Source of the DNA: Solirubrum puertoriconensis
Lineage (GTDB): Bacteria; Bacteroidota; Bacteroidia; Cytophagales; Hymenobacteraceae
Direction of reading: 5' to 3'
DNA: 64,000 nt
Assembly: GCF_001483135.1 (NCBI RefSeq)
Contig: NZ_LNAL01000003.1
Location: 248,001-312,000, forward strand
The translations under genes were made by a program, and so were the position numbers. Shown here one piece after another: positions 35,642 through 43,397 of this stretch. Each line of letters opens with the position of its first letter. The first letter of the stretch is position 1. Under the pieces are notes generated by a model. That model saw only the letters and a list, made by a program, of their open reading frames with translations, did no database searches and was not told where the DNA came from.

Positions 35642-36625
35642 TTATGCTGGCACCTTGGCCGTAAGAAACTCAACGGCGCGGCGTTCCGAGTAATACTCGC
35701 CATCGGAGGGCAGGCCTTCCGAAAACCCCACGTGGCCACCCGACTCGGGTGTTTCGAGGAACACGTAGGGACTGCGTTCCGCTGCCTCACGCGGAAAGCA
35801 AGTAGGCGGCAGAAACGGGTCGTTTTGAGCGTTTACAATCAACGTTGGAATACGAATGCCATCGAGGTAGCGCCCCGAGCTGCTGTGCTCGTAGTACTCG
35901 TCGGCCGACTTGAAGCCGTGCATAGGCGCCGTGAAGCGGTTGTCGAACTGCGGAAAGTTGCTTAATTCTTCCAAGCCCTCCAGATCGAGCTGGCCGGGCA
36001 TCAGCTCGGCTTTGGTGCGAATCTTCTGCCGCAGCGACTTCAAAAAGCGGTTGAGGTAAATGCGGTTTTCGAGCCGCGAAATGTGCTCCGAGCCGGCTTT
36101 GAGGTCGGTGGGTACCGAGAACACAGCTGCCCGCTTTATCTCCTGTGGAGTGCGGCCGGTGTTCTCGCCTAGGTATTTCAAGGTCATGTTGCCACCGGCC
36201 GAAAAGCCCGTCATGTACACGCGGCGGTACCGGCCGGTGGCCAGTGCCTGCTGCACCACAAAGTGCAGGTCGTCGGTGTCGCCTAGGTGGTAGGCGCGTA
36301 GCAAGCGGTTGGGCTCGCCGCTACAACTGCGGTAGTTCCAGGCCAAGGCGTCGATGCCCGCTTTGTTTAGCGCCCGCGCCATGCCACGCACGTAGGGCCG
36401 GCCGGCGTCGCCTTCGAGGCCGTGCGAGATAATGCCCAGTGCATCGGTAACGTGCTCCGTGCGTGCCCAGTCTAGGTCGAGAAAGTCGCCATCGGACGTT
36501 TCTACGCGTTCACGTTGGTACTGCACCTCAGGTACTTCGCGCAGCAGGCTCGGTACAATGGTTTGCAGGTGGCCGTTGAAAAGGTAAAAGGGCGGCCGGT
36601 AGCGGGAGTTAGCTATAATCGGCAT
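35642..36625 (-). CDS. YheT-family alpha/beta hydrolase
   Basis: 327 residues. An N-terminal NGHLQTIVPSLLR segment typical of the YheT/ABHD1-3 group is followed by the fold: SHGLEGDAGRPYVRGMA (oxyanion region), WNYRSCSGEPNR, the nucleophile Ser in MTGFSAGGNM, the acid Asp in NAQNDPFLP, and the His in ESGGHVGF. It is a likely carboxylesterase or lipid hydrolase; the substrate is unknown. The stop lies 4 bases from the end of the hairpin shared with rsmG. Confidence 0.9.
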   Translation of the reverse strand: MPIIANSRYRPPFYLFNGHLQTIVPSLLREVPEVQYQRERVETSDGDFLDLDWARTEHVTDALGIISHGLEGDAGRPYVRGMARALNKAGIDALAWNYRSCSGEPNRLLRAYHLGDTDDLHFVVQQALATGRYRRVYMTGFSAGGNMTLKYLGENTGRTPQEIKRAAVFSVPTDLKAGSEHISRLENRIYLNRFLKSLRQKIRTKAELMPGQLDLEGLEELSNFPQFDNRFTAPMHGFKSADEYYEHSSSGRYLDGIRIPTLIVNAQNDPFLPPTCFPREAAERSPYVFLETPESGGHVGFSEGLPSDGEYYSERRAVEFLTAKVPA

Positions 36626-36922
36626 CGCGGCAACAAATTGAAGTTAGAAGAAGGGGGTAATTTCGAAGGTACGCAAGTTTGAGGCATGCATACTATTTGC
36701 GTGGCGCATGCCTCAACCGTAAGCTTGTGTCTTGCTAGGGCAAACACGTGTTGCGGCAGCAAGGTTGCGCACGAATGGCTAGCAAGCTGCCGAGTTAAAT
36801 AAGATAAGTAATTAGTTGAGAAGTATGTTTCAGATTAGGATGTAAGCATGAGTTGTTAGAATGAAAAAGTTAACAGTAAGATGGTGGAATCGTATAAGTG
36901 TCTGAAAATCTTAAAACTAACT
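36626..36922. other. AT-rich intergenic region
   Basis: No gene seen. It includes an 11-bp inverted repeat TTGAGGCATGC (36679-36689) / GCATGCCTCAA (36706-36716) with a 16-nt loop. The AT-rich part at 36790-36922 probably holds the promoter of the DUF4142 gene. Confidence 0.45.
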
Positions 36923-37672
36923 ATGAAAACAATGAAAGCCACTTCCTTTCTCCTGGTAGCGGTAGCTATGATGCTTGGCAGTGCATGTAGCAGCTCCACT
37001 ACAACGACGGGTACCACCGGCTCGAGCACCGCGGGCAGCACCGTTACCGACGATGCGAGCAGCGGAATGACTTCGGGAGCATCAACTAGCCCGGGCAGCA
37101 GCAGCTCTACTTCGGATGTGAGCGGCACGGGTACGAACACCGTTGGAGCAGCTGGCTCTTCGGGTGCCGCCGGTAGCTCGGCCACTATGGGCGGCATCGG
37201 CGGCGCTGCTGACATGAATGCCTTCGTGGCCACCTTCGCCACCATGGATGACCCCACCTTCTTGATGACTGCTGCCAGCAGTAACATGCTCGAAATTCAG
37301 CTGGGCCAAATGGCTACACAGCAGTCGACGGACGCCGATGTGAAAAAATATGGGCAGATGATGAAGGACCACCACACCAAAGCAACACAGGAGCTGAAAA
37401 CAGTTGCGGCCCCGCTGAATGTGACCCTACCCACCACCTTGATGCCCGTGCACCAAGCGCTGGCTGATAAAGTGATGGGCAAAACCGGCAAAGCCTTTGA
37501 CGAAGCCTATATGGACGCCATGGAAACGGCCCACCGCATGGATATTGCCATGTTTGAAGCTAAAACCAAGCAAGCCAGCACGCCATCGGTAAAAGCTTTG
37601 GCAACCAAAACACTGCCTATGCTGAACTCGCACCAGAAGATGGCCGACGACATTGAAAAGAAAGTTGACTAA
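36923..37672 (+). CDS. DUF4142 domain lipoprotein
   Basis: 249 residues from MKTMKATSFLL. Lipoprotein signal with lipobox GSAC (Cys at about 22), then a Ser/Thr/Gly/Ala-rich linker of about 70 residues. The DUF4142 domain (about 95-245) is a ferritin-like helical bundle: FLMTAASSNMLEIQLGQMA, VKKYGQMMKDHHTKATQEL, and AYMDAMETAHRMDIAMF. The function of the domain is unknown; metal-binding residues are not obvious. AT-rich upstream DNA sets it apart from its neighbours. Confidence 0.85.
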   Translation: MKTMKATSFLLVAVAMMLGSACSSSTTTTGTTGSSTAGSTVTDDASSGMTSGASTSPGSSSSTSDVSGTGTNTVGAAGSSGAAGSSATMGGIGGAADMNAFVATFATMDDPTFLMTAASSNMLEIQLGQMATQQSTDADVKKYGQMMKDHHTKATQELKTVAAPLNVTLPTTLMPVHQALADKVMGKTGKAFDEAYMDAMETAHRMDIAMFEAKTKQASTPSVKALATKTLPMLNSHQKMADDIEKKVD

Positions 37673-38056
37673 GCACTTTTGTGCGCATTGCACTGGTTGT
37701 TACCTAGGCCCTGGTTTGCTTCGGCAGGCTAGGGCTTTTTTATCGGCGTGTTTCATTTCCGGAGCTAGGAGGTAAGGTTCAAATGAAAAGTCTGGGCTGT
37801 TTTGTAACAGATTAGTTGTTCCAGTAACCCAGTGTCAGGGTTTGCGGCATAATGAGCCCAATCGCGTCTTGTGCGTTGTCTCAGCCGTAATAGCCATTAA
37901 GTCTAACACTGCCCAGCAGTTATTAAACCTTACTGCTGCAGTTTAAGCAGGCATTTATTCATCAGCTGTTTGACATTCTCAGTCTAGTTCTCTACCTTTG
38001 CCAACCCAATTGACTAGAACCTAGACAGAACATCTGTTTTTTTCGCTTTCCGCATC
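37673..38056. other. Intergenic region upstream of rpsT
   Basis: 384 bases without a gene. It holds a weak hairpin with a TTTTTT tract after the DUF4142 gene (37706-37742) and, at its right end, the rpsT promoter. I see nothing else in 37745-37965. Confidence 0.5.
37969..38000 (+). promoter_or_regulatory. Promoter of rpsT
   Basis: TTTG (37969-37972), exactly 20 bases, then TACCTTTG (37993-38000), leaving a leader of about 50 nt. Confidence 0.75.
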
Positions 38057-38314
38057 ATGGCAAATCATAAGTCGGCTCTGAAGCGCATCCGCTCGAACGA
38101 AGCCAAGCGCGTGTTGAACCGTTACCAGCACAAATCGACCCGCACGGCCGTTAAGAAGCTGCGTGCTACCACCGATCTGACCGAAGCGCAGGAGCTGCTG
38201 AAGAAGGTATCGTCGATGCTCGACCGTCTGGCCAAGAAGAACATCATCCACAAGAACAAGGCCGCTAATAACAAGTCGAGCCTGACCAAGTACGTAAATA
38301 CGCTGGCTGCCTAA
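38057..38314 (+). CDS. rpsT: 30S ribosomal protein S20
   Basis: 85 residues, typical for S20. It has the basic N-terminus MANHKSALKRIRSNEAKRV and three helices with the conserved KKNIIHKNKAANNKSSLTK segment. It binds 16S rRNA early in 30S assembly. It is monocistronic with its own promoter and terminator. Confidence 0.97.
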   Translation: MANHKSALKRIRSNEAKRVLNRYQHKSTRTAVKKLRATTDLTEAQELLKKVSSMLDRLAKKNIIHKNKAANNKSSLTKYVNTLAA

Positions 38315-38340
38315 GCTCTGCGTTACGTGTAGTTCTTGCC

Positions 38341-38372
38341 AAAGGCCCCGCGCTTTCGAGTGCGGGGCCTTT
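38341..38372 (+). terminator. Terminator after rpsT
   Basis: An 11-bp stem AAAGGCCCCGC / GCGGGGCCTTT with a 10-nt loop. Confidence 0.85.
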
Positions 38373-38451
38373 GCGCTTCCTGGCATTGCCAAGCTTGGGG
38401 TCGGGCACATGCCTAGGAGTTGCAGCTTGCATTAAAGCTTTGGAGCAACAA

Positions 38452-38485
38452 AAACGCCCGCGCTGCAGATGCAGCGCGGGCGTTT
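38452..38485 (-). terminator. Terminator after pyk
   Basis: A 15-bp perfect stem with an AGAT loop, 22 bases after the pyk stop. On the minus strand it ends GTTTTTGTT. Confidence 0.88.
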
Positions 38486-38506
38486 GCTAAGCAAGCAGAA
38501 GTATGG

Positions 38507-39952
38507 TTACACCACGCTCAGCTTAATCATGTTGGCCTTGCCCTTCTCGTTGATGGGCATTGATGCGGTGCTGATAAACACATCACCTTTGGCAATGTGA
38601 CCCGTGGTCATCAGCACGTACTTGATGTCGGCAATGGTGGTATCGGTGCTTACGAACCGGTCGTAATAGAATCCGCGTACACCCCAGGCTAGGCTCAGCT
38701 GCGTGAGAATAGCGCGGTTATCCGTGAACACGAAGATGTTGGCCTGCGGGCGGTACTTCGAAAGCTGATAAGCAGTGTAGCCTTTGTGCGTCATGCCCAC
38801 AATAGCTTGGGCACCGGTAACGCGCGCCAGGCTGCAGGCCCCTGCTAGTACACTGTTGGTGTAGTACGTATCGGGGGCAGCTAGCGCGTCGCCGGGGGCA
38901 AACTCGCGGTGGTAGAGGCCCGGGTGCTCCTCAGCGCTCCGGATAGTGCCTACCATCGAGCGAATTACTTCGGCAGGGTAGGCGCCCACAGCGGTTTCGG
39001 CCGACAGCATTACGGCATCGGCGCCGTCAAGCACGGCATTGGCCACGTCGTTGGTTTCGGCGCGGGTGGGGCGCGGGTTCACGATCATGCTCTCCATCAT
39101 CTGCGTGGCCACAATCACGGGCTTACCGGCGCGGTTACACTTCTGGATGATCATTTTCTGTGCCATCGGCACTTCCTCGGCCTTAATCTCCACGCCTAGG
39201 TCGCCGCGCGCAACCATCACGGCATCGGTTAGGGCAATTATCTCGTCGATGTTGCGTAGGGCTTCCGGCGTCTCGATTTTGGCTACTACCCGGGCTTGCT
39301 TGCCGCTTTCAGCAATAATCTGCTTGATAAAGCGAATGTCTTCGGCGCGGCGGGCAAACGAAAGGGCAATCCAATCGACGTCGTTTTCGAGGCCGAACTT
39401 CAAGTCCTCGATGTCCTTCTCGGTCATCGACGGGGCCGATACGTTCGAGTCGGGCAGGTTGATGCCTTTACGCGGCTTTACGGTGCCACCGTAAACCACT
39501 TCGCACAGCACCTCCTTTTCGCGGTCGGTCGTGAGCACACGCAGCTCCAGCTTGCCGTCGTCGATCAGGATCATGTCGCCGGGCTTCACGTCGCGCGCCA
39601 GCCCTAGGTAAATGGTGCTGATGCGGCCGGGGCGGCTGATTTCCTTTTCGCCGCACACCAGCATGATTTGCTCACCCGCTTTAATTTCAAACGAGCCGCC
39701 CTCAACATCGCCTAGGCGAATTTTGGGGCCTTGCAAATCTTGTAGCAAGCCCACGTGCGTACGCAAATCCTTGTTGAGACGGCGCACCAGGTTGATTACC
39801 GCTAGGTGTTCTTCGTGAGCCCCGTGCGAAAAATTCAGGCGAAACACATCCACGCCTTCGCGGATGAGCATGGCCAGCTTGTCGTAGGTGTTGGAGGCCG
39901 GTCCGACGGTGGCCACGATTTTGGTCTTGTTAAAACCAGGACGATTTTCCAT
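38507..39952 (-). CDS. pyk: Pyruvate kinase
   Basis: 481 residues from MENRPGFNKTKIVATVGPAS. It has RLNFSHG, LQDLQGPKIRLG, IALSFARRAEDI, the active-site Lys and metal site in VVAKIETPEALRNIDEI and VMVARGDLGVE, and ATQMMESM with PTRAETNDVANAVLDG. It converts PEP and ADP to pyruvate and ATP. The IPExxxVDY gene lies upstream on the same strand, with acpP-fabF-rnc divergent from it, a cluster I recognise from Bacteroidota. Confidence 0.97.
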   Translation of the reverse strand: MENRPGFNKTKIVATVGPASNTYDKLAMLIREGVDVFRLNFSHGAHEEHLAVINLVRRLNKDLRTHVGLLQDLQGPKIRLGDVEGGSFEIKAGEQIMLVCGEKEISRPGRISTIYLGLARDVKPGDMILIDDGKLELRVLTTDREKEVLCEVVYGGTVKPRKGINLPDSNVSAPSMTEKDIEDLKFGLENDVDWIALSFARRAEDIRFIKQIIAESGKQARVVAKIETPEALRNIDEIIALTDAVMVARGDLGVEIKAEEVPMAQKMIIQKCNRAGKPVIVATQMMESMIVNPRPTRAETNDVANAVLDGADAVMLSAETAVGAYPAEVIRSMVGTIRSAEEHPGLYHREFAPGDALAAPDTYYTNSVLAGACSLARVTGAQAIVGMTHKGYTAYQLSKYRPQANIFVFTDNRAILTQLSLAWGVRGFYYDRFVSTDTTIADIKYVLMTTGHIAKGDVFISTASMPINEKGKANMIKLSVV

Positions 39953-40087
39953 GTATCGTTGGGAGTTATGCGTCTGCGTTTGTTGCGTTAATTTTTTAAT
40001 CTTCTGACCTAAGGCGCAATTAAAGGACCTTCCTCCCTCGGCGCGCGGCATCGTAACCCTAGGTGATTACGCAAAAACGCGCGGTAA

Positions 40088-40112
40088 GTAGTTGCTCCAG
40101 TGGAGCAACTAC
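40088..40112 (-). terminator. Hairpin between the IPExxxVDY gene and pyk
   Basis: An 11-bp stem GTAGTTGCTCC / GGAGCAACTAC with a 3-nt loop. A GTTTTTGCG tract follows on the minus strand. It may reduce read-through into pyk. Confidence 0.55.
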
Positions 40113-40182
40113 GGCGAGAGAAAGGTCCTTCGCTGAGTAGGCCAGCAAGGAGGCGGAGCGACGGTCTTGAGGCAACCGGCCC

Positions 40183-40611
40183 CTAAAAGAGCAAGTTTTC
40201 TTTGAACTTGAGGTTATTTGGATCGAAACGACACACGTACTGCACAGCTGGCAACGCCGCCAACCGCTCGAGTAGGGTATCGGGGTCGAGTGAGCCGGTT
40301 CCGTTTTGCACCTGTATCAGGTAATCGTACTCCTTGATGTCGGGCGCCAAAAAGTGCTTTTGCAGCGGCGATGGGTCAACGGAGCGGTTGCGCAACAGGC
40401 GCAGGGTGGCAGTTTCGGTAGCGTGCAGGTAATTGCTAATTACAAGCCGGCCGCGGGTGAGCAGATCCAAAATCAGGTCCTGCTGTTTAATCAGCCGCAG
40501 GCGCAGCGCCTGGTTCAACGTCCAAGCCAACTTATGGTCCCGGCTCGACGACACGATGCCGAAAAGGTCGAAGTCGCAGTCGTAATCGCAGTCGAGGGTA
40601 AGGGTTTTCAT
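40183..40611 (-). CDS. IPExxxVDY family protein
   Basis: 142 residues. The N-terminal YDCDFDLFGIVSSSRDHKLAW followed by LNQALRLRL matches my memory of this small Bacteroidota-specific family, and the location (upstream of pyk, divergent from acpP-fabF-rnc) is the conserved one. The IPE motif itself is not spelled out here; SPLQKHFLAPDIKEYDYLIQV occupies the middle. Function unknown. Confidence 0.75.
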   Translation of the reverse strand: MKTLTLDCDYDCDFDLFGIVSSSRDHKLAWTLNQALRLRLIKQQDLILDLLTRGRLVISNYLHATETATLRLLRNRSVDPSPLQKHFLAPDIKEYDYLIQVQNGTGSLDPDTLLERLAALPAVQYVCRFDPNNLKFKENLLF

Positions 40612-40639
40612 AGGCGGAAAAGCAGCCTGGCACGCGGCG

Positions 40640-40647
40640 CAAAACTA
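40640..40647 (-). promoter_or_regulatory. -7 box for the IPExxxVDY-pyk genes
   Basis: TAGTTTTG on the minus strand, 28 bases before the start codon. Confidence 0.45.
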
Positions 40648-40701
40648 CGGAGTTAGCGGGGCGAAACCAGCACGGGCACTTGGGCAATTCAACTCGTCCG
40701 G

Positions 40702-40733
40702 TTTGACAATGTTGCCGAAGATGGTGTTATTTG
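40702..40733 (+). promoter_or_regulatory. Promoter of acpP-fabF-rnc
   Basis: TTTG of TTTGACA (40702-40705), exactly 20 bases, then a degenerate -7 box GTTATTTG (40726-40733), 28 bases before acpP. Confidence 0.55.
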
Positions 40734-40761
40734 TGCCGAGTTTTCTTTAAACCCCACGGAA

Positions 40762-40998
40762 ATGTCTGAAATCGCAGAAAAAGTAAAAAGCATTATCGTT
40801 GATAAGCTGGGCGTAGAGCCGTCGGAAGTTACCCCGGAGGCCAGCTTCACCAACGACCTCGGCGCTGACTCGCTGGATACGGTTGAGCTTATCATGGAAT
40901 TCGAAAAAGAATTCAACGTAAGCATCCCCGACGATCAGGCTGAGAACATCGGCACCGTGGGCCAAGCTATTGCTTACCTCGAAGAACACGCCAAATAA
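40762..40998 (+). CDS. acpP: Acyl carrier protein
   Basis: 78 residues, acidic. The phosphopantetheine attachment site is Ser37 in [10 protein letters not shown]. It carries growing chains in type II fatty-acid synthesis. It is followed by fabF and rnc on the same strand, with a GC-rich hairpin plus T5 in the gap. Confidence 0.98.
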   Translation: MSEIAEKVKSIIVDKLGVEPSEVTPEASFTNDLGADSLDTVELIMEFEKEFNVSIPDDQAENIGTVGQAIAYLEEHAK

Positions 40999-41035
40999 GG
41001 CATCTTTACCTTAGCTAAAGCACCTACCGCTTTGC

Positions 41036-41060
41036 CGGCCGGCCCGCGCCGGCCGTTTTT
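41036..41060 (+). terminator. Attenuator-like terminator between acpP and fabF
   Basis: An 8-bp GC stem CGGCCGGC / GCCGGCCG with a 4-nt loop, then TTTTT. Partial termination here would make acpP mRNA more abundant than fabF mRNA. Confidence 0.7.
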
Positions 41061-41093
41061 CTTTCCCTACTTTTTCCCCTTCGCATCCATTTT

Positions 41094-42347
41094 ATGGCGC
41101 TACGGAGAGTTGTTGTTACTGGTCTCGGAGCCATTACCCCCCTTGGCAATACAGTTGCCGCGTACTGGGACGGTTTGTCGCGCGGCGTTAGTGGGGCCGG
41201 CCCCATCACGCGCTTCGACGCCAGCAAGTTCAAAACCCGCTTTGCCTGCGAAGTGAAGGGCTACAACGCCGACGATTTCTTCGAACGCAAGGAAGGCCGC
41301 AAGCTGGATTTGTTTTCGCAGTTTGCCGTGGTAGCCGCCGATCAGGCCATTGCCGAAGCCGGCCTTACCGATGGCTCCGTGAACAAAGACCGCGTAGGCG
41401 TTATTTGGGGTTCGGGCATTGGTGGCCTGCGCACCTTCCAGGAGGAGTGCGTAGCCTTTGCCAAGGGCGACGGTACCCCGCGCTTCAACCCGTTCTTCAT
41501 CCCGAAGATGATTGCCGACATCGCGTCGGGTCATATTTCGATGAAGCACGGCTTCCGCGGCCCCAACTTCGTTACGGTATCGGCTTGCGCGTCGTCGTCG
41601 AATTCCATCATCGATGCTTTCAACTACATCCGCCTCGGTTACGCCGATGTGATTGTAACGGGTGGCTCCGAAGCCGCCGTGACGGAAGCCGGCATTGGTG
41701 GTTTCAACGCCTTGAAGGCTTTGTCGGAGCGCAACGATGCTGCCGAAACGGCCTCGCGTCCTTACGACAAAGACCGCGACGGGTTCGTGCTCGGCGAAGG
41801 TGCCGGCGCACTGATTCTGGAGGATTTGGAGCACGCCAAGGCGCGCGGCGCAAAAATCTACGCCGAAGTACTTGGTGGCGGCATGTCGGCTGATGCGTAC
41901 CACCTCACCGCGCCCGACCCCGAGGGCAACGGTGTGATGCTGGTGCTGAACATGGCCCTGCGCGACGCCGGAATTACGCCCTCGGATGTAGATTACATCA
42001 ACACCCACGGCACCAGCACGCCCTTGGGCGACGGTGCCGAGGTAAAGGCCATTCAGAAAGTATTTGGCGACGCCATTTACGACCTGAACATCTCTTCGAC
42101 GAAGAGCATGACGGGCCACTTGCTCGGTGGTGCCGGGGCTATTGAAGCTGTGGCCAGCATCTTGGCCATGGAGCATAGCCTCGTACCGCCTACTATCAAC
42201 CACTTTACCGACGACCCGGAGCTTGATCCGCGCCTGAACTTCACCTTCAACCAAGCTCAACAGCGCGAGGTGAACATTGCCCTCAGCAATACGTTTGGGT
42301 TTGGTGGGCACAACACCTCGGTGGTGTTCGGTAAGCTCCGCGACTAA
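41094..42347 (+). CDS. fabF: 3-oxoacyl-ACP synthase II
   Basis: 417 residues. The condensing-enzyme triad is complete: Cys165 in VSACASSSNSI, the His of INTHGTSTPLGD, and the His of KSMTGHLLGGAGA. The glycine-rich FGFGGHN ends the fold. It elongates acyl-ACP with malonyl-ACP. No CCTAGG site occurs in it. Confidence 0.97.
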   Translation: MALRRVVVTGLGAITPLGNTVAAYWDGLSRGVSGAGPITRFDASKFKTRFACEVKGYNADDFFERKEGRKLDLFSQFAVVAADQAIAEAGLTDGSVNKDRVGVIWGSGIGGLRTFQEECVAFAKGDGTPRFNPFFIPKMIADIASGHISMKHGFRGPNFVTVSACASSSNSIIDAFNYIRLGYADVIVTGGSEAAVTEAGIGGFNALKALSERNDAAETASRPYDKDRDGFVLGEGAGALILEDLEHAKARGAKIYAEVLGGGMSADAYHLTAPDPEGNGVMLVLNMALRDAGITPSDVDYINTHGTSTPLGDGAEVKAIQKVFGDAIYDLNISSTKSMTGHLLGGAGAIEAVASILAMEHSLVPPTINHFTDDPELDPRLNFTFNQAQQREVNIALSNTFGFGGHNTSVVFGKLRD

Positions 42348-42355
42348 TACTGCTT

Positions 42356-43108
42356 ATGGTACAGCGCAGCGGCCGTACGCTCCCGCTGTTCGGTTTCTTT
42401 CGCCGTTTGCTCGGCCACGACCGTCAGTTCCGGCAAGCAATTGCTGCCGTAACGGGCCGTGCGCCGGGCAACGTGCGTTTGTACCGGCTGGCATTTACGC
42501 ACGCTTCTATGGTTCGGCAGCAGCCGGGCCAAACGCGTCATCTTTCCAACGAGCGGCTAGAGTTCCTCGGCGATGCTGTGCTGGGCGCAGTGGTAGCCGA
42601 ATTTCTATTCCGCAAATTCCCCTACGAGCCCGAAGGTTTCCTGACGGAGGTTCGCTCGCGCATTGTAAACCGCGAAAGCATGAACCAGCTGGCGCTCAAA
42701 ATTGGCCTCGATCAGCTGGTGCAGCTCGATGCGGGACAGAGCCGAACGGCTCGTTCGCGCTCCGTTAACGGCAATGCGCTGGAGGCATTGGTAGGCGCCA
42801 TCTACCTCGACCACGGCTACGAAGCCTCGCGGCAGTTTGTGCTGAAGCGGCTGATTCGGCCGTTTGTGGATGTAAAAGCCCTGGTGAGCACCACGGCCAA
42901 CTTCAAGAGCAAGCTGATTGAGTGGGCGCAGCGCCACGGCAAAGCCGTGCGCTACGAGCTGAACGGCGAGCAGCGCACCGGCGGCGTAATGGAGTTTTCG
43001 GCCACGGTATTGATCGATGATGAGGCTGTGGCCACGGGCATGGGCCTCTCGAAAAAGCAAGCCGAACAGCAAGCCGCCGAGCGGGCGTTGGATGCCCTAG
43101 GTATGTAG
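42356..43108 (+). CDS. rnc: Ribonuclease III
   Basis: 250 residues. The catalytic domain has NERLEFLGDAVLGAV (signature with metal-binding Glu and Asp), and NALEALVGAIYLDHG; the C-terminal dsRNA-binding domain spans about 180-250 (FKSKLIEWAQRHGKAVRYE, KKQAEQQAAERAL). It processes rRNA precursors and double-stranded RNA. It starts 8 bases after fabF. Confidence 0.97.
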   Translation: MVQRSGRTLPLFGFFRRLLGHDRQFRQAIAAVTGRAPGNVRLYRLAFTHASMVRQQPGQTRHLSNERLEFLGDAVLGAVVAEFLFRKFPYEPEGFLTEVRSRIVNRESMNQLALKIGLDQLVQLDAGQSRTARSRSVNGNALEALVGAIYLDHGYEASRQFVLKRLIRPFVDVKALVSTTANFKSKLIEWAQRHGKAVRYELNGEQRTGGVMEFSATVLIDDEAVATGMGLSKKQAEQQAAERALDALGM

Positions 43109-43124
43109 CCGGTAATGAGCTGTA

Positions 43125-43314
43125 GTTGCGAGGACGAAGGACGAAGCAATTTCTCCTCTCACAACACGACTTTTCAGCTGGCACCAACCGAAAATGCTCA
43201 GCAACGAAACCCGCACCGCCCGAATCCTGCTCTCAGGATTCGGGCGGTGCGGGTTTCTAGCGGCTATGGGAATGCCCTGCCCAGGACCGGATGCTTCACT
43301 TGGCTTGTAATGAC
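43125..43314. repeat. REP-like element with an embedded long hairpin
   Basis: The left end GTTGCGAGGACGAAGGACGA-AGCAATTTC (43125-43153) and the right end GGATGCTTCACTTGGCTTGT-AATGAC (43289-43314) are degenerate inverted copies of the GTCATnnnGAG...CGAAGCAtCTC family also present at 794-1011. They flank a 24-bp perfect hairpin. It is non-coding. Confidence 0.55.
43206..43257. terminator. Perfect 24-bp hairpin between rnc and nadE
   Basis: Arms 43206-43229 and 43234-43257 are exact complements around a CTCT loop. No T-run follows. It lies 97 bases after the rnc stop, inside the REP-like element. Confidence 0.75.
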
Positions 43315-43397
43315 AGCGGAGGCGGCGCCGGCACAACCCGACTCGGCCATTTCGAGTTACTTGCAGGACGATTTACCAACCACCCTGCCCACACCCT

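Noticed and set aside
39468-39656. Arg/Pro-rich small frame within pyk
   Set aside because: Out-of-frame shadow in high-GC coding sequence.
41100-42311. 403-residue minus-strand frame opposite fabF
   Set aside because: Shadow of fabF, which has all catalytic residues; the antisense protein has no recognisable motif.
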